A stretch of DNA of 64,000 bases from Phenylobacterium sp. (GTDB lineage Bacteria > Pseudomonadota > Alphaproteobacteria > Caulobacterales > Caulobacteraceae). Made by a program: the position numbers and the translations under genes. The stretch lies in assembly GCF_013911965.1 (NCBI RefSeq), contig NZ_JACESE010000011.1, positions 1 to 64,000 on the forward strand. Direction: 5' to 3'. Below, piece after piece: positions 32,583-40,633 of the stretch (its first letter is position 1; each line of letters starts with the position of its first letter). The notes under the pieces were generated by a model. It was not told the origin of the DNA and did not search any database. It saw only the letters and a list, made by a program, of their open reading frames with translations.

Positions 32583-32981
32583 ATGAACGACCTCGTCACG
32601 CACGCGGCTTGGGTGCTTAGCGCCACCTTCGCGCTCGCCTTTGTCTACGAACTCTGGCGGGCGACCGCCAAGGCGGGCGTGTCGCGCCACGACAACATGA
32701 AGGTGTTCGCGACCCAGGGCCTGGCGACCTATGTTGTGGCCGGCGCGGTGATTGCGACCCTGTTCGCCGGCTTCAGCTGGGCGCCCTGGCTGGCGCTGCT
32801 GTTCACGGCCGCCATCATCCTGGTGTCGATCTTCTACTACAACCCGAAGATCATGCTGGAGCGTCAGCCGGGGGCGGTCGACTGGATCGAGGATCTGGTG
32901 TTCACCGGCGGCCTGTTCGTGGCGGCGGCGCTGCTCGCCTACCACCTGGCCGACTGGCGGCTGACGCCGGCGCTCTCTTAA
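32583..32981 (+). CDS. Small polytopic membrane protein
   Basis: ATG at 32583 gives 132 residues with four hydrophobic segments (roughly 7-24, 47-65, 67-84, 107-124). No domain is recognised. It overlaps the convergent gene on the minus strand by 4 bp at the stops. It might belong to the mobilisation unit by position, but nothing in the sequence shows this. Confidence 0.6.
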   Translation: MNDLVTHAAWVLSATFALAFVYELWRATAKAGVSRHDNMKVFATQGLATYVVAGAVIATLFAGFSWAPWLALLFTAAIILVSIFYYNPKIMLERQPGAVDWIEDLVFTGGLFVAAALLAYHLADWRLTPALS

Positions 32982-33430
32982 GCGACTTCGCCGGCGAAGA
33001 AGGCCTCCGCAACCGGCTCCGTGATCCGGCGCGGCAGGCCTTTGGCCTGGGCCATGCGGCGCACCAGCGCGCGGAGCCGGGCGACCGCTCGGCGACGCGC
33101 CGTGCGCTCCACGTGGTCGGCAAGGTCCTTCAGGGTCCGCAGGTCCTGGGCCGTTCCCAGCGGCGGCGCGTCGGGATAGAGGGCGCAGGCGTCGCAGAAG
33201 AAGTAGAGCTCGCTGCGCTCCGGCAAGGCGGCGGCCCGGGTGGCCGGCGCTCCGCAGGCCTGGCAATCACATTGGAGCGGGCGGGCGTCGAAAGCGGCCG
33301 CCAGTTCGCGGAAGTACTGCGCCAGTCGGCCGTCGGGCTGATGGCCCATCACCCAGAGCGCGTAGTCCGGCGCCCTCAGGAGGAGGGTCTCGGCGGTCCG
33401 TCCCTGGTGGCGGCCATACTGCAGGCGCAT
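32978..33430 (-). CDS. Zinc-cluster protein with an exonuclease X C-terminal-like start
   Basis: ATG at 33430 gives 150 residues. The opening MRLQYGRHQGRTAETLLL-RAPDYALWV pattern resembles the short domain found at the C-terminus of exonuclease X (G-x-H-x-G-K ... DYxxWxL). A four-Cys zinc cluster follows (CDCQACGAPATR then FFCDACALY). The C-terminal third is a basic helix. The combination suggests a nucleic-acid-binding protein. The activity is unknown because no exonuclease core is present. Confidence 0.6.
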   Translation of the reverse strand: MRLQYGRHQGRTAETLLLRAPDYALWVMGHQPDGRLAQYFRELAAAFDARPLQCDCQACGAPATRAAALPERSELYFFCDACALYPDAPPLGTAQDLRTLKDLADHVERTARRRAVARLRALVRRMAQAKGLPRRITEPVAEAFFAGEVA

Positions 33431-33570
33431 GCGCGAACCGTGCTGTCCGCATCCCGCGCGCGCAAGCGTCGCCGTGCGCCCGGCGTCCACAGGAAATCCA
33501 CAGGCGCGCGATGGGGCGACTGACGCGGCGGCGGCCTGCATGAGATGCTCGGGGCGAGGAGGCCCACCCC

Positions 33571-33879
33571 GTGTCGAACTATCTGATCTTCCGCGGCGCG
33601 TCGGGCGCCGGGTACAGCTACATGCCGCTCTCGCGCGCGCCGCTTCTCAAGGGGCGGAGCGGGAACTACGTACTGGCCCGTGCAGGCGACAGCGGCTGGG
33701 AGATCGTGTCGGCGGGCGAAGCGCCTGACCTTGGAACGGCGCCGTGGCCTGACCCTGCGGCGGACGAGATGGTGCTGATCCGCTTCAACGTGAGCCGCTC
33801 GGCGCGTGAAGCCGAGCTCGCGGACCTGGTTGGCGGGGCCGAAGGCGGCGCCCAGCAGGGGCTCCGGGCGACAGGCTGA
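33571..33879 (+). CDS. Hypothetical protein
   Basis: GTG at 33571 gives 102 residues (SNYLIFRGASGAGYSYMPLS at the start). The chain is beta-rich with an acidic middle part and no recognised domain. The start lacks a strong ribosome site. It converges with the MscS gene 13 bp further on. Confidence 0.45.
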   Translation: MSNYLIFRGASGAGYSYMPLSRAPLLKGRSGNYVLARAGDSGWEIVSAGEAPDLGTAPWPDPAADEMVLIRFNVSRSAREAELADLVGGAEGGAQQGLRATG

Positions 33880-33892
33880 TCTGGACGGCCCC

Positions 33893-34789
33893 TTAAGCGA
33901 GCGCCGGGCGCGGGCGCTGTTCTTCCCGTGGACGGTCGCCTTCCACCTCCGCCGTCGCCGGCAGGGGCGACTGGAGGTCCTTCTCCAGGAGCTTGGTCCA
34001 GAGAAGCACGTCGGCCTTGAGCCGCCCATAGTTCTCCCGCTCGGTCCATGGCCGAACGGTGAGCTCGGCCCAGGCCTCTCCCAGGCCCGTGAGCTCGAGG
34101 ATCGGGGCGGGGTCCTTCAGGACCCGAGGATCTTCACCAAGGCGCTGGCGCAGGCGGTTCATGACAGCTGCGGCGTCGACGGTCGCGGGGAGGCGCACGG
34201 ATACATCGGCGCGGCGGCGGTCGTGATGGGTGTGGTTCACGACCACGTCGCCGAACACCTTGCTGTTCGGGATGACGACTTTGAGATTGTCGAGCGTCGC
34301 CAGTTCGGTGACGAAGAGGTCGAGCGCCTCGACGCGGCCGACGCGGCCGCCGGTTTCGATGATGTCGCCAACGCGATAGGGGCGAAACAGCAGGATCATG
34401 ACGCCGGCGGCGACGTTGGAGAGCGCGCCTTGCAGCGCCAGCCCGATCGCCAGGGACGCCGCACCGAGCACGGCGATGATCGAAGTCGTGCGCACCCCGA
34501 GTTGCTGCAGAACGGCGACCAAGCCGACCACCAGCACCAGGTTGCGGGCCATCGAGCCAGCGAAGGTCTGCAAGGTGACATCCGGCGCGCCGCGCCGCGG
34601 ATGAACCCGGCCCAAGGCGGCGCGGACGAATCGGTTGGCCCAGCCCGCCAGCCAGAAGGTGACGGCGAGGATCGCCACGGCCGCAGCGAGGTTGACCGCC
34701 AGGTCGCCGGCCGTGTTGATCAGCTTGGTCCAGGCGAAGGTTTCGGCCGGGTTGGCGATCGCCGCCAGCCGGTTGGTCGCATCCTGCAT
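33893..34789 (-). CDS. mscS: Small-conductance mechanosensitive channel (MscS family)
   Basis: ATG at 34789 gives 298 residues. Three N-terminal transmembrane helices lead to the pore-lining third helix (AASLAIGLALQGALSNVAAG), followed by the beta domain (FRPYRVGDIIETGGRVGRVE, then VVIPNSKVFGDVVVNHTHHD). The length matches core MscS. It protects against hypo-osmotic shock. It is just downstream of rpoH on the same strand (72-bp gap), so the two may be transcribed together as a stress unit. Confidence 0.9.
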   Translation of the reverse strand: MQDATNRLAAIANPAETFAWTKLINTAGDLAVNLAAAVAILAVTFWLAGWANRFVRAALGRVHPRRGAPDVTLQTFAGSMARNLVLVVGLVAVLQQLGVRTTSIIAVLGAASLAIGLALQGALSNVAAGVMILLFRPYRVGDIIETGGRVGRVEALDLFVTELATLDNLKVVIPNSKVFGDVVVNHTHHDRRRADVSVRLPATVDAAAVMNRLRQRLGEDPRVLKDPAPILELTGLGEAWAELTVRPWTERENYGRLKADVLLWTKLLEKDLQSPLPATAEVEGDRPREEQRPRPALA

Positions 34790-34861
34790 GCACTCACCTT
34801 TTGGATCACGCCCGCCCGAGGCCCGAACGGCGGCCGCAGGCGGGGTGTTCCAGGCGCCGCC

Positions 34862-35818
34862 TCACGCGTAGGCCGCGGACCACGCCGTCGTTTCAACCGG
34901 GGCACGGGCAGCAAGCACCTCGGCGGCGCGTCTGCGACGCTTCTCCCGGAGCTTGCGTTTCACGCCCTCGGTGACGAAGCCCTGCACCTTCTCGAAGGCG
35001 CGAACCTCGATCTGCCGCACCCGTTCACGGCTGACCCCGAAGTCCCGGGCCAGCTCCTCGAGCAGGGCGGGCGGGTCCTGCAGCCTGCGCGCGGTGAAGA
35101 TCACCCGTTCGCGTTCGTTGAGGGTCTGCATGGCCTGAGCCAGCAGATCCATGCGCAGCGAGCGCTCCTCCGCCTCGGCGACGGCCTCTTCGGGGTCGAC
35201 GGCTTGATCGTCCTGGAGAACGTCCAGCCACTCCTGCTCGGAATCCGTCGCGAGCGGGGTGTTCAGGGACGCATCGCGCGAGGCCAGCCGGCGATCCATG
35301 GTGATCACCTCGTCCTCTTGGACGCCGAGGCGGGAGGCGATCGCCTTGGCCTGCTCGGGCCGCAGGTCGCCGTCCGAAAGGGCGGAGATGCGGGCCTTGG
35401 CGCGCCGCAGGTTGAAGAACAGCTTCTTCTGCACCGCGCTGGTGCCGAGCTTCACGAGCGACCAGGATCGCAGGATGTATTCCTGGATCGCGGCCCGGAT
35501 CCACCAGATGGCGTAGGTGGCCAGCCGGAAGCCCTTGTCGGGATCGAACTTCTTCACCGCATGCATGAGGCCGAGATTGCCCTCGGAAATCACTTCCCCC
35601 ATGGGCAGGCCGTAGCCGCGGTAGCTCAGGGCGATCTTGGCCGAGAGTCGCAGATGGCTGGTGACGAGGCGGTGCGCCGCCTCCGGATCCTCGTGTTCAC
35701 GCCACCGCTTGGCCAGCATGTACTCTTCGTCTTTGCCGAGCAGCGGGTACTTCCGGATCTCGGTTAGGTATCGGCGCAGCCCGCCTTCGGCAGAAGGCAA
35801 GGTCAACGCAACGGACAC
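34862..35818 (-). CDS. rpoH: RpoH-type heat-shock sigma factor, accessory copy
   Basis: GTG at 35818 gives 318 residues. Region 2 (LVTSHLRLSAKIALSYRGYG, then FDPDKGFRLATYAIWWIRAA), the RpoH box (QKKLFFNLRRAKAR) and region 4 (LQDPPALLEELARDFGVSRE) are all present. The RpoH box identifies it as sigma-32 rather than RpoD or RpoS. A plasmid-borne copy close to stress genes (mscS here; clpB, uspA and yfdX further on) could give the element its own heat-shock regulon. A CTTG-N17-CCTAGC sequence upstream is a possible self-regulated promoter. The C-terminal tail is unusually basic. Confidence 0.92.
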   Translation of the reverse strand: MSVALTLPSAEGGLRRYLTEIRKYPLLGKDEEYMLAKRWREHEDPEAAHRLVTSHLRLSAKIALSYRGYGLPMGEVISEGNLGLMHAVKKFDPDKGFRLATYAIWWIRAAIQEYILRSWSLVKLGTSAVQKKLFFNLRRAKARISALSDGDLRPEQAKAIASRLGVQEDEVITMDRRLASRDASLNTPLATDSEQEWLDVLQDDQAVDPEEAVAEAEERSLRMDLLAQAMQTLNERERVIFTARRLQDPPALLEELARDFGVSRERVRQIEVRAFEKVQGFVTEGVKRKLREKRRRRAAEVLAARAPVETTAWSAAYA

Positions 35819-36231
35819 GGTCTTTCACTCCATCAGTAAGCCATGGACTGTGCACTTTATTGCTCGCACGTGGCATCGCGCTTAACTGCCTACGCGCAGA
35901 TTGGTTGCGCGGTTTAGGAAGATTTTCCGCTGCGGCGCCGCTAGGTATTGTTCAAGGGATTTCAAGGCGTTGAGGGTCCGCTCGCGCCGCTTTTTTGGGC
36001 CGGAGTTGCGGCGGCGTCGCGCGCTTTCGGAGGTCGCTGATGCGGGCGATGTCTCCGTCCTGCCGCTCCAGGGCGCGCGACAGCCATGACTCCATCTTTC
36101 GGCCTACGGGATGAGGTCGGATGCCGCGCGACAGGCTGTCCGCCCGTGGAACTGCCACCTCGTTAGCCGCTTTCGATCAGCGCATGTGCGCAGCCGAGCT
36201 GCGCCGTCGGCGACAATCAGGAGGTCCAGAC
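35819..36231. other. 413-bp intergenic region upstream of rpoH
   Basis: It contains the probable rpoH promoter region, with AT-richer patches at 35840-35860 and 35915-35935, and a run of T at 35991-35996. A 47-codon minus-strand frame (35952-36095) was considered but not accepted. The right end holds AGGAG before the ATG at 36232. Confidence 0.45.
35940..35966 (-). promoter_or_regulatory. Possible sigma-32-type promoter for rpoH
   Basis: On the minus strand CTTG (35966-35963) is followed after 17 nt by CCTAGC (35945-35940). This is close to the alphaproteobacterial RpoH consensus CTTG-N17-CCTATn. It is 122 bp upstream of the GTG, so a leader of about 110 nt would result. Confidence 0.35.
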
Positions 36232-36459
36232 ATGACGATCCTCAACCGAGAGTCTCTGGAACGCGTGCTTGGTCCGCTCGACGAGGCGGCGGCGGCCGAG
36301 ATCGCAGGACTCGGCGCCAGCGAAGAGGAGCTGCTGGAGGCCAGGTCCTGGCTGGCGAACGAGGAGGCGATGCGCGCCGCGGGCAAGCCGCTGCCGACCG
36401 GACGGGTCGCGCAGATCCTGGAATGGCTCGAGCCCTCCGAGGACGACCTCGGCGGCTAG
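36232..36459 (+). CDS. Small acidic hypothetical protein
   Basis: ATG at 36232 with AGGAG 10 nt upstream gives 75 residues, largely helical and acidic (LGPLDEAAAAEIAGLGASEE, ending SEDDLGG). An in-frame ATG at 36121 has no ribosome site and codes for a segment of different composition. Not recognised. Confidence 0.55.
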   Translation: MTILNRESLERVLGPLDEAAAAEIAGLGASEEELLEARSWLANEEAMRAAGKPLPTGRVAQILEWLEPSEDDLGG

Positions 36460-36559
36460 GTTTCCCCTCGCGCCCGGCGCGCCTGTTCTCGCGGCCGCAG
36501 TCCACGCTTCTTCATGTCGTAGCGCTCCGGGCCGGTTCCCTGCTCAAGCTTGTTCCCTG

Positions 36560-38455
36560 TCAGGATCGGCGCCGCGCGGGCAGCAGGCCGAGGCAGGCGC
36601 GCAGGCTGACCGCATCGGCGCAGTAGGCGAGGGGGCTCTGGCCGCCGAGAGCCGGATGGGCGCTCTTCAAGAAGACCTCAGCCCGGGCCTCATCGAACAC
36701 CCTGGCGGCGGCGCGCCGCAAGTCGTCCCTGGCGCTCGCCTGAGCGTCTTCGCGCGCCTGCTGTTCGCGCCTCTCGGTCTCGATGCGCTGGAGGGCCCGA
36801 AGAACCTTCTCGAGCCCTTCGCCGCTGGTCCTGGCCGCGTCGGCCGGACTGACCCCGCTGTTTCGCCCGGGTCGGCGAAGCCATTCAGCCGCCGCCTCGA
36901 CTCCAAGGAGACCCTCTGCGCGCGCCACGGCGACGGCCAGCCGGTTCTGTGCGGCGGCCTCCTTCTCCTGACGTTTCCGTTCGGCGGCGGCTTCGTCCTT
37001 GGCCCGTTCGCGTTCCTTGGCTCGGGTCAACTCGCCCGCAAGCGGGAGGCCCACCAGGCTTTCGGTCCAGCTCCAGCCCGCCTGCATCGATTCCAAGCGA
37101 TCGAGGCGCGCCTCGAAGGTCCACCAGGCCTGATCGTCCGCCTCGATCAGCTCTTCGACGCTTGTTCCGAGATCGGGCAGAGGCGCGTGCATCCATAGGG
37201 CCAGATCGAACCCTGTTCTTTCCAGTTCCGGGACCTTCTCGACGATGGCCGAGACCCGGTCCATCGCGCGGCTGCGCCGGGCGGCGATCACTTCTCGACG
37301 TCGCTTCAGCTTCGCGAGGTCCTGCGCTTCGCGGTGCGACACTTGATAGCCATAGCCGTCGTCAATCAGGGCACCGGCCTCAGCAAGCCAGGCCAGGTAG
37401 CGGCCGACCGTCACGGAGGGCGGTATGAAGCTGGGGTCTACTTCCCGCAGCGCCTCGACCAGCCCGCGGCCGAGGCGCTTGCCGAAAGCGGGCGCAACGC
37501 AGTCCTTGATGCGCTCCAGGACATCGTAGGCGTCGAAGCTCTGCCGGGACCACACAGGGCCGGAGCCGAAACCCATGATGCACCGAGCGAAGACAGCCGC
37601 CTGCCAGCTCGTGGGGTCCACGGTGAAGCCGTCCTGAGAAGGCGGGCTCCACAACAGGAACGCCCCACGGCCGAGACTTCTCACCTTTCCGCCCTCATCG
37701 CCGCGATGTCCCCCAGGCGATCGGCGGGCTTTCCGGGCGTCGGCGATCATCCGCGCGGCCTGCCGGCGCAGGGCGGCCGCAGCGTCGGCCTTTTCCCTGG
37801 CGACCCTCGCCCTCAGCTTCTGTGCCGTCGCGTCGACGAATGGATTGTACAGCCATGCACGAGGCGCCGTGCGAAGCAGCGCTGCTGCGACGCGTTTGGG
37901 ATCCTGGCAGGTGCGGAGCCCGCTCAGGTCAACCTCCATCGCCGACACGCCGCCCGCCCTGATCTTGTCGACCTTGGCGTCGTCGCAGCGATGGGTGACG
38001 TAGACCTCGACGAGCAGTTCGCGCGCGCCCGCGCGGACGATCACGTCCGGCACGATGTCTCCGAACCGCTTCTCGAGCCGCACTTCGTCGAACTTGAACA
38101 TGCTGGCTGGACGAGCGACTTCATGACGCCCCTCCTCTTCGGCTTCGATCGCCGGCAGGAGGATTTGCCGGGTCCGTTCCAGAACCTCCTTCGCCCAGAT
38201 GTGAGCGTTGGTCTCCACCGCCTTTCCGCAGCCGGCGCCAGAGCCGTAGTGGGCGAAGTGATGGGCAGTCCGTTTGCCCTTGCGCGCCACCAGGCGCCGT
38301 TCGCACGCCGGACAGACGCAGGCGCATGCGAGACCCGAGCGAACAGCCGAGACATGGACGAGGGCGCCGTCCGCTTCGCGGCCGTAGATGAGCTCAAGGC
38401 CCGACGCGCCGAATGGCGTGTGGTCCGCCTCGCCGAAGACGCTTCGCCTCGCCAT
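36560..38455 (-). CDS. CoiA-like PD-(D/E)xK nuclease with a ParS/Xre-type C-terminal domain
   Basis: ATG at 38455 gives 631 residues. Near the N-terminus CVCPACERRLVARKGKRTAH-HFAH matches the zinc/His part of CoiA-like competence proteins. A nuclease core follows (DIVPDVIVRAGARELLVEVY: D...E-x-Y in place of ExK). The middle 300 residues are helical. The last 30 residues (FLKSAHPALGGQSPLAYCAD) strongly resemble the toxin-binding domain of MbcA/ParS/Xre antitoxins. That fusion is unusual. It starts 3 bp after the nuclease gene at 38459, so the two form an operon and probably work together, plausibly in DNA defence. Confidence 0.68.
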   Translation of the reverse strand: MARRSVFGEADHTPFGASGLELIYGREADGALVHVSAVRSGLACACVCPACERRLVARKGKRTAHHFAHYGSGAGCGKAVETNAHIWAKEVLERTRQILLPAIEAEEEGRHEVARPASMFKFDEVRLEKRFGDIVPDVIVRAGARELLVEVYVTHRCDDAKVDKIRAGGVSAMEVDLSGLRTCQDPKRVAAALLRTAPRAWLYNPFVDATAQKLRARVAREKADAAAALRRQAARMIADARKARRSPGGHRGDEGGKVRSLGRGAFLLWSPPSQDGFTVDPTSWQAAVFARCIMGFGSGPVWSRQSFDAYDVLERIKDCVAPAFGKRLGRGLVEALREVDPSFIPPSVTVGRYLAWLAEAGALIDDGYGYQVSHREAQDLAKLKRRREVIAARRSRAMDRVSAIVEKVPELERTGFDLALWMHAPLPDLGTSVEELIEADDQAWWTFEARLDRLESMQAGWSWTESLVGLPLAGELTRAKERERAKDEAAAERKRQEKEAAAQNRLAVAVARAEGLLGVEAAAEWLRRPGRNSGVSPADAARTSGEGLEKVLRALQRIETERREQQAREDAQASARDDLRRAAARVFDEARAEVFLKSAHPALGGQSPLAYCADAVSLRACLGLLPARRRS

Positions 38456-38458
38456 GGC

Positions 38459-39841
38459 TCAGTCGCCGGAGGTGCCGGGGACGGCGTGTAGTCTGAAGAG
38501 CTTGTCGAAGAAGTCGCGGATGCGGTGTTCGGCGCCGCTTCCCACCAGTTCGTTCGCGCCGAACCGATAGACCTCGTAGCCGGCGAGCCTCAGCTCGCGA
38601 TCCGCGGAGACCATCTCGGCGTAGGCCGCCAGGGACGGCTGGCCATCTCGGGAGAAATGGTGGGAGCCGTCGACCTCGAGGACCACGCGTTGGCGCCGCG
38701 GCAGCAAAAGGAGAAAGTCCATGCGCTGCCGGGGAAGCGGCAGCCGGCGGCTGAGGGTCTTCACCACAGCGGGATCGTAGTGGAGGTAGACTTGCGGGAT
38801 GAGCGCCGGAAGCGCGGCGCCGAGCGTCGGTCGGAAGTGCTTGAAGTATGTGGCGAAGAGCTTGCGCTCGGCGTCGGAGGCCAACGACTGCTGTAGGCGG
38901 GCGCCCAGGCGGGCCGCGGGGTCTTCCGTTCCGCCCTCAGGATGGCGCGCCCACCAGTCCACCAACTGCGACCAGAGCAGGCCGTCGGCGCCGATCGGGC
39001 GGTCGTAGACCAGACAGCTGTCCGCGCCGGATAGGATGACGATGTCGTTGTTGATCGCGTCCGCGAAGCCGATCTCGGGTTTGGGGCCGCGGGAGGCGAA
39101 GATCAGATTCTTGGGCCGGCCCCGCACGCCCCGGGCGACCGGCTGAAGGCGGAATATCGGATAGCCGGACTCCTCCCCACAGGGCGCCAGTTCATAGCCG
39201 TCCCGCGCCAGGACCTGGTTGACCGCAGCGACCTTCGTGGCTTGCGCCTCACCGCGGCGCGCGAGGGGATGGACCGCCGCTTCGATCAGGGCCGCGAACC
39301 GGGCGCGGGAGCACTGGAGGGCGCCGATCTTCAAGAACAGGTCCTCGACGCTCCAATCGCCGGGATTGCGCACCATGTGGCGCTCGATCTGATCGCGAAG
39401 GCTTTTGCCCGATGGGCCGAATAGGCTTTCGATTGGCGACTGCAGCTCGAAGAGCCGCTCCACCATCTCCAGCAGCGGCCGTTCGCCTGCGAGATCGTCT
39501 TCGAACACGCGCGCGACGTCGCGCCTGGTGATCTCGGTGATCGGGGGATCATCGGACTCCAGCTCGAGGAGCGCCGCCTCGTCCAGGCCGAGATCCCCCA
39601 GCGCCTCGGCCATCTGCTTGCCGATCCTGGCCAGCTCTCTGGCGGAGAGCCCGTCGAGAGCAAGCTTTATGCGGTCCGCCTTCGACAGGCCCTCTCCTTC
39701 GGGGACGAAGAAGCCGGCCATACGCTGGGGGCGTTCGCTCAGCTCCCGGTGCGTCATTCCGTGGAGCCGGTTGAAGATCAGCCTGTACAGGGTCTCGGTC
39801 ACGGGCGTCGATCGTGAGTTCAACAACGGATCGGCGATCAC
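38459..39841 (-). CDS. Predicted DUF559/Vsr-like nuclease with helical N-terminal domain (possibly AbiJ-like)
   Basis: ATG at 39841 gives 460 residues; GTG at 39802 would give 447. The C-terminal domain has the PD-(D/E)xK layout (RQRMDFLLLLPRRQRVVLEV, then DGSHHF and AGYEVYRFGANEL), as in DUF559 and Vsr-type endonucleases. The middle has conserved-looking blocks (GRPKNLIFASRG, LPALIPQVYLHYDP). The N-terminal 130 residues are helical and recall AbiJ-type N-terminal domains, though this is uncertain. Co-transcription with the CoiA-like gene suggests a two-gene defence module. Confidence 0.65.
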   Translation of the reverse strand: MIADPLLNSRSTPVTETLYRLIFNRLHGMTHRELSERPQRMAGFFVPEGEGLSKADRIKLALDGLSARELARIGKQMAEALGDLGLDEAALLELESDDPPITEITRRDVARVFEDDLAGERPLLEMVERLFELQSPIESLFGPSGKSLRDQIERHMVRNPGDWSVEDLFLKIGALQCSRARFAALIEAAVHPLARRGEAQATKVAAVNQVLARDGYELAPCGEESGYPIFRLQPVARGVRGRPKNLIFASRGPKPEIGFADAINNDIVILSGADSCLVYDRPIGADGLLWSQLVDWWARHPEGGTEDPAARLGARLQQSLASDAERKLFATYFKHFRPTLGAALPALIPQVYLHYDPAVVKTLSRRLPLPRQRMDFLLLLPRRQRVVLEVDGSHHFSRDGQPSLAAYAEMVSADRELRLAGYEVYRFGANELVGSGAEHRIRDFFDKLFRLHAVPGTSGD

Positions 39842-39942
39842 TTCGAAGCGCGATCTCGAGCGGGAGTATTGGCGGAGTCCGCCTCCGCAGCCAGGGGCGA
39901 TGGAGCGCGGAACGCGGTTCGAGGACTCTGCGTTCGGGCGGC

Positions 39943-40350
39943 ATGCTGGACCATGGCGGCTTCGTTGGTTCAGACCTGGAGAGGGCGCGTCGCTTCTACT
40001 CGGCGATCGCCGGACCGCTCGGCCTGCAAATCCTCGACGGCGGCCCTGAGGCCTTCATCCTGTGCCACGGCGCAGAGGCGATGATCCCCTTCTTCTGGAT
40101 CGGAACGACCCGGCCGACTTTCTGGGGGGAGAGCGCCAAGGCAGGGCAAAGTCCAATCCACGTCGCCTTCGCGGCGCCGAGCCGCAACGCTGTGGACGCC
40201 TTCCACCAGGCTGCACTCGCCGCTGGCGGCCGCGACAACGGCGAGCCCGGGCCTCGGCCCGGGCCGGGCGACTACTACGCCGCGTTCGTATTGGATCCTG
40301 ATGGCAACAATATCGAAGCCTGCCACCGCGGACCGGCTCCAGCAGAATGA
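39943..40350 (+). CDS. VOC-family (glyoxalase/bleomycin-resistance fold) protein
   Basis: ATG at 39943 gives 135 residues. Vicinal-oxygen-chelate pattern: HGGFVGSDLERARRFYSAIA at the start, HVAFAAPSRNAVDAFHQAAL in the middle and YYAAFVLDPDGNNIEACHR at the end, the last holding the typical metal-binding Glu. Members range from glyoxalases to antibiotic-binding proteins; the substrate is unknown. It overlaps no neighbour and appears to be a single-gene unit. Confidence 0.82.
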   Translation: MLDHGGFVGSDLERARRFYSAIAGPLGLQILDGGPEAFILCHGAEAMIPFFWIGTTRPTFWGESAKAGQSPIHVAFAAPSRNAVDAFHQAALAAGGRDNGEPGPRPGPGDYYAAFVLDPDGNNIEACHRGPAPAE

Positions 40351-40633
40351 ATGCTCCGTGGGATAAGCACGAGGCGATCCCCGGCGGCTCTTCTTCAACG
40401 GTTCGACAGAGCCGCTTGTCACTGAGGCCGGGGACCGGATAACTGGCGGCTGGGGGAGCGGCCAAGCCAACCAACCTGATCGGGCGAGGGCGCATGTTCA
40501 GTGAGTTTCCGGACGACTCCGGCAGTTTACGTCCCACCCGACAGGCAATCGGCCCCCGACCGTCATATCTCGCCCCGCGCTCTTCGGCGCCCTCGATGCT
40601 GACTAGAGCCGCGCGCTGAAAGACGCCGTCGTA

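Noticed and set aside
30894-32981. Complete conjugation system
   Set aside because: Only a MobC-like protein and relaxase are present; no coupling protein or VirB-type gene was found in the window.
33806-35767. 653-codon open frame on the plus strand
   Set aside because: Antisense to mscS and rpoH, which are certain; no recognisable protein.
35952-36095. 47-codon minus-strand frame upstream of rpoH
   Set aside because: The peptide is not absurd, but there is no ribosome site, and it would overlap the likely rpoH promoter.
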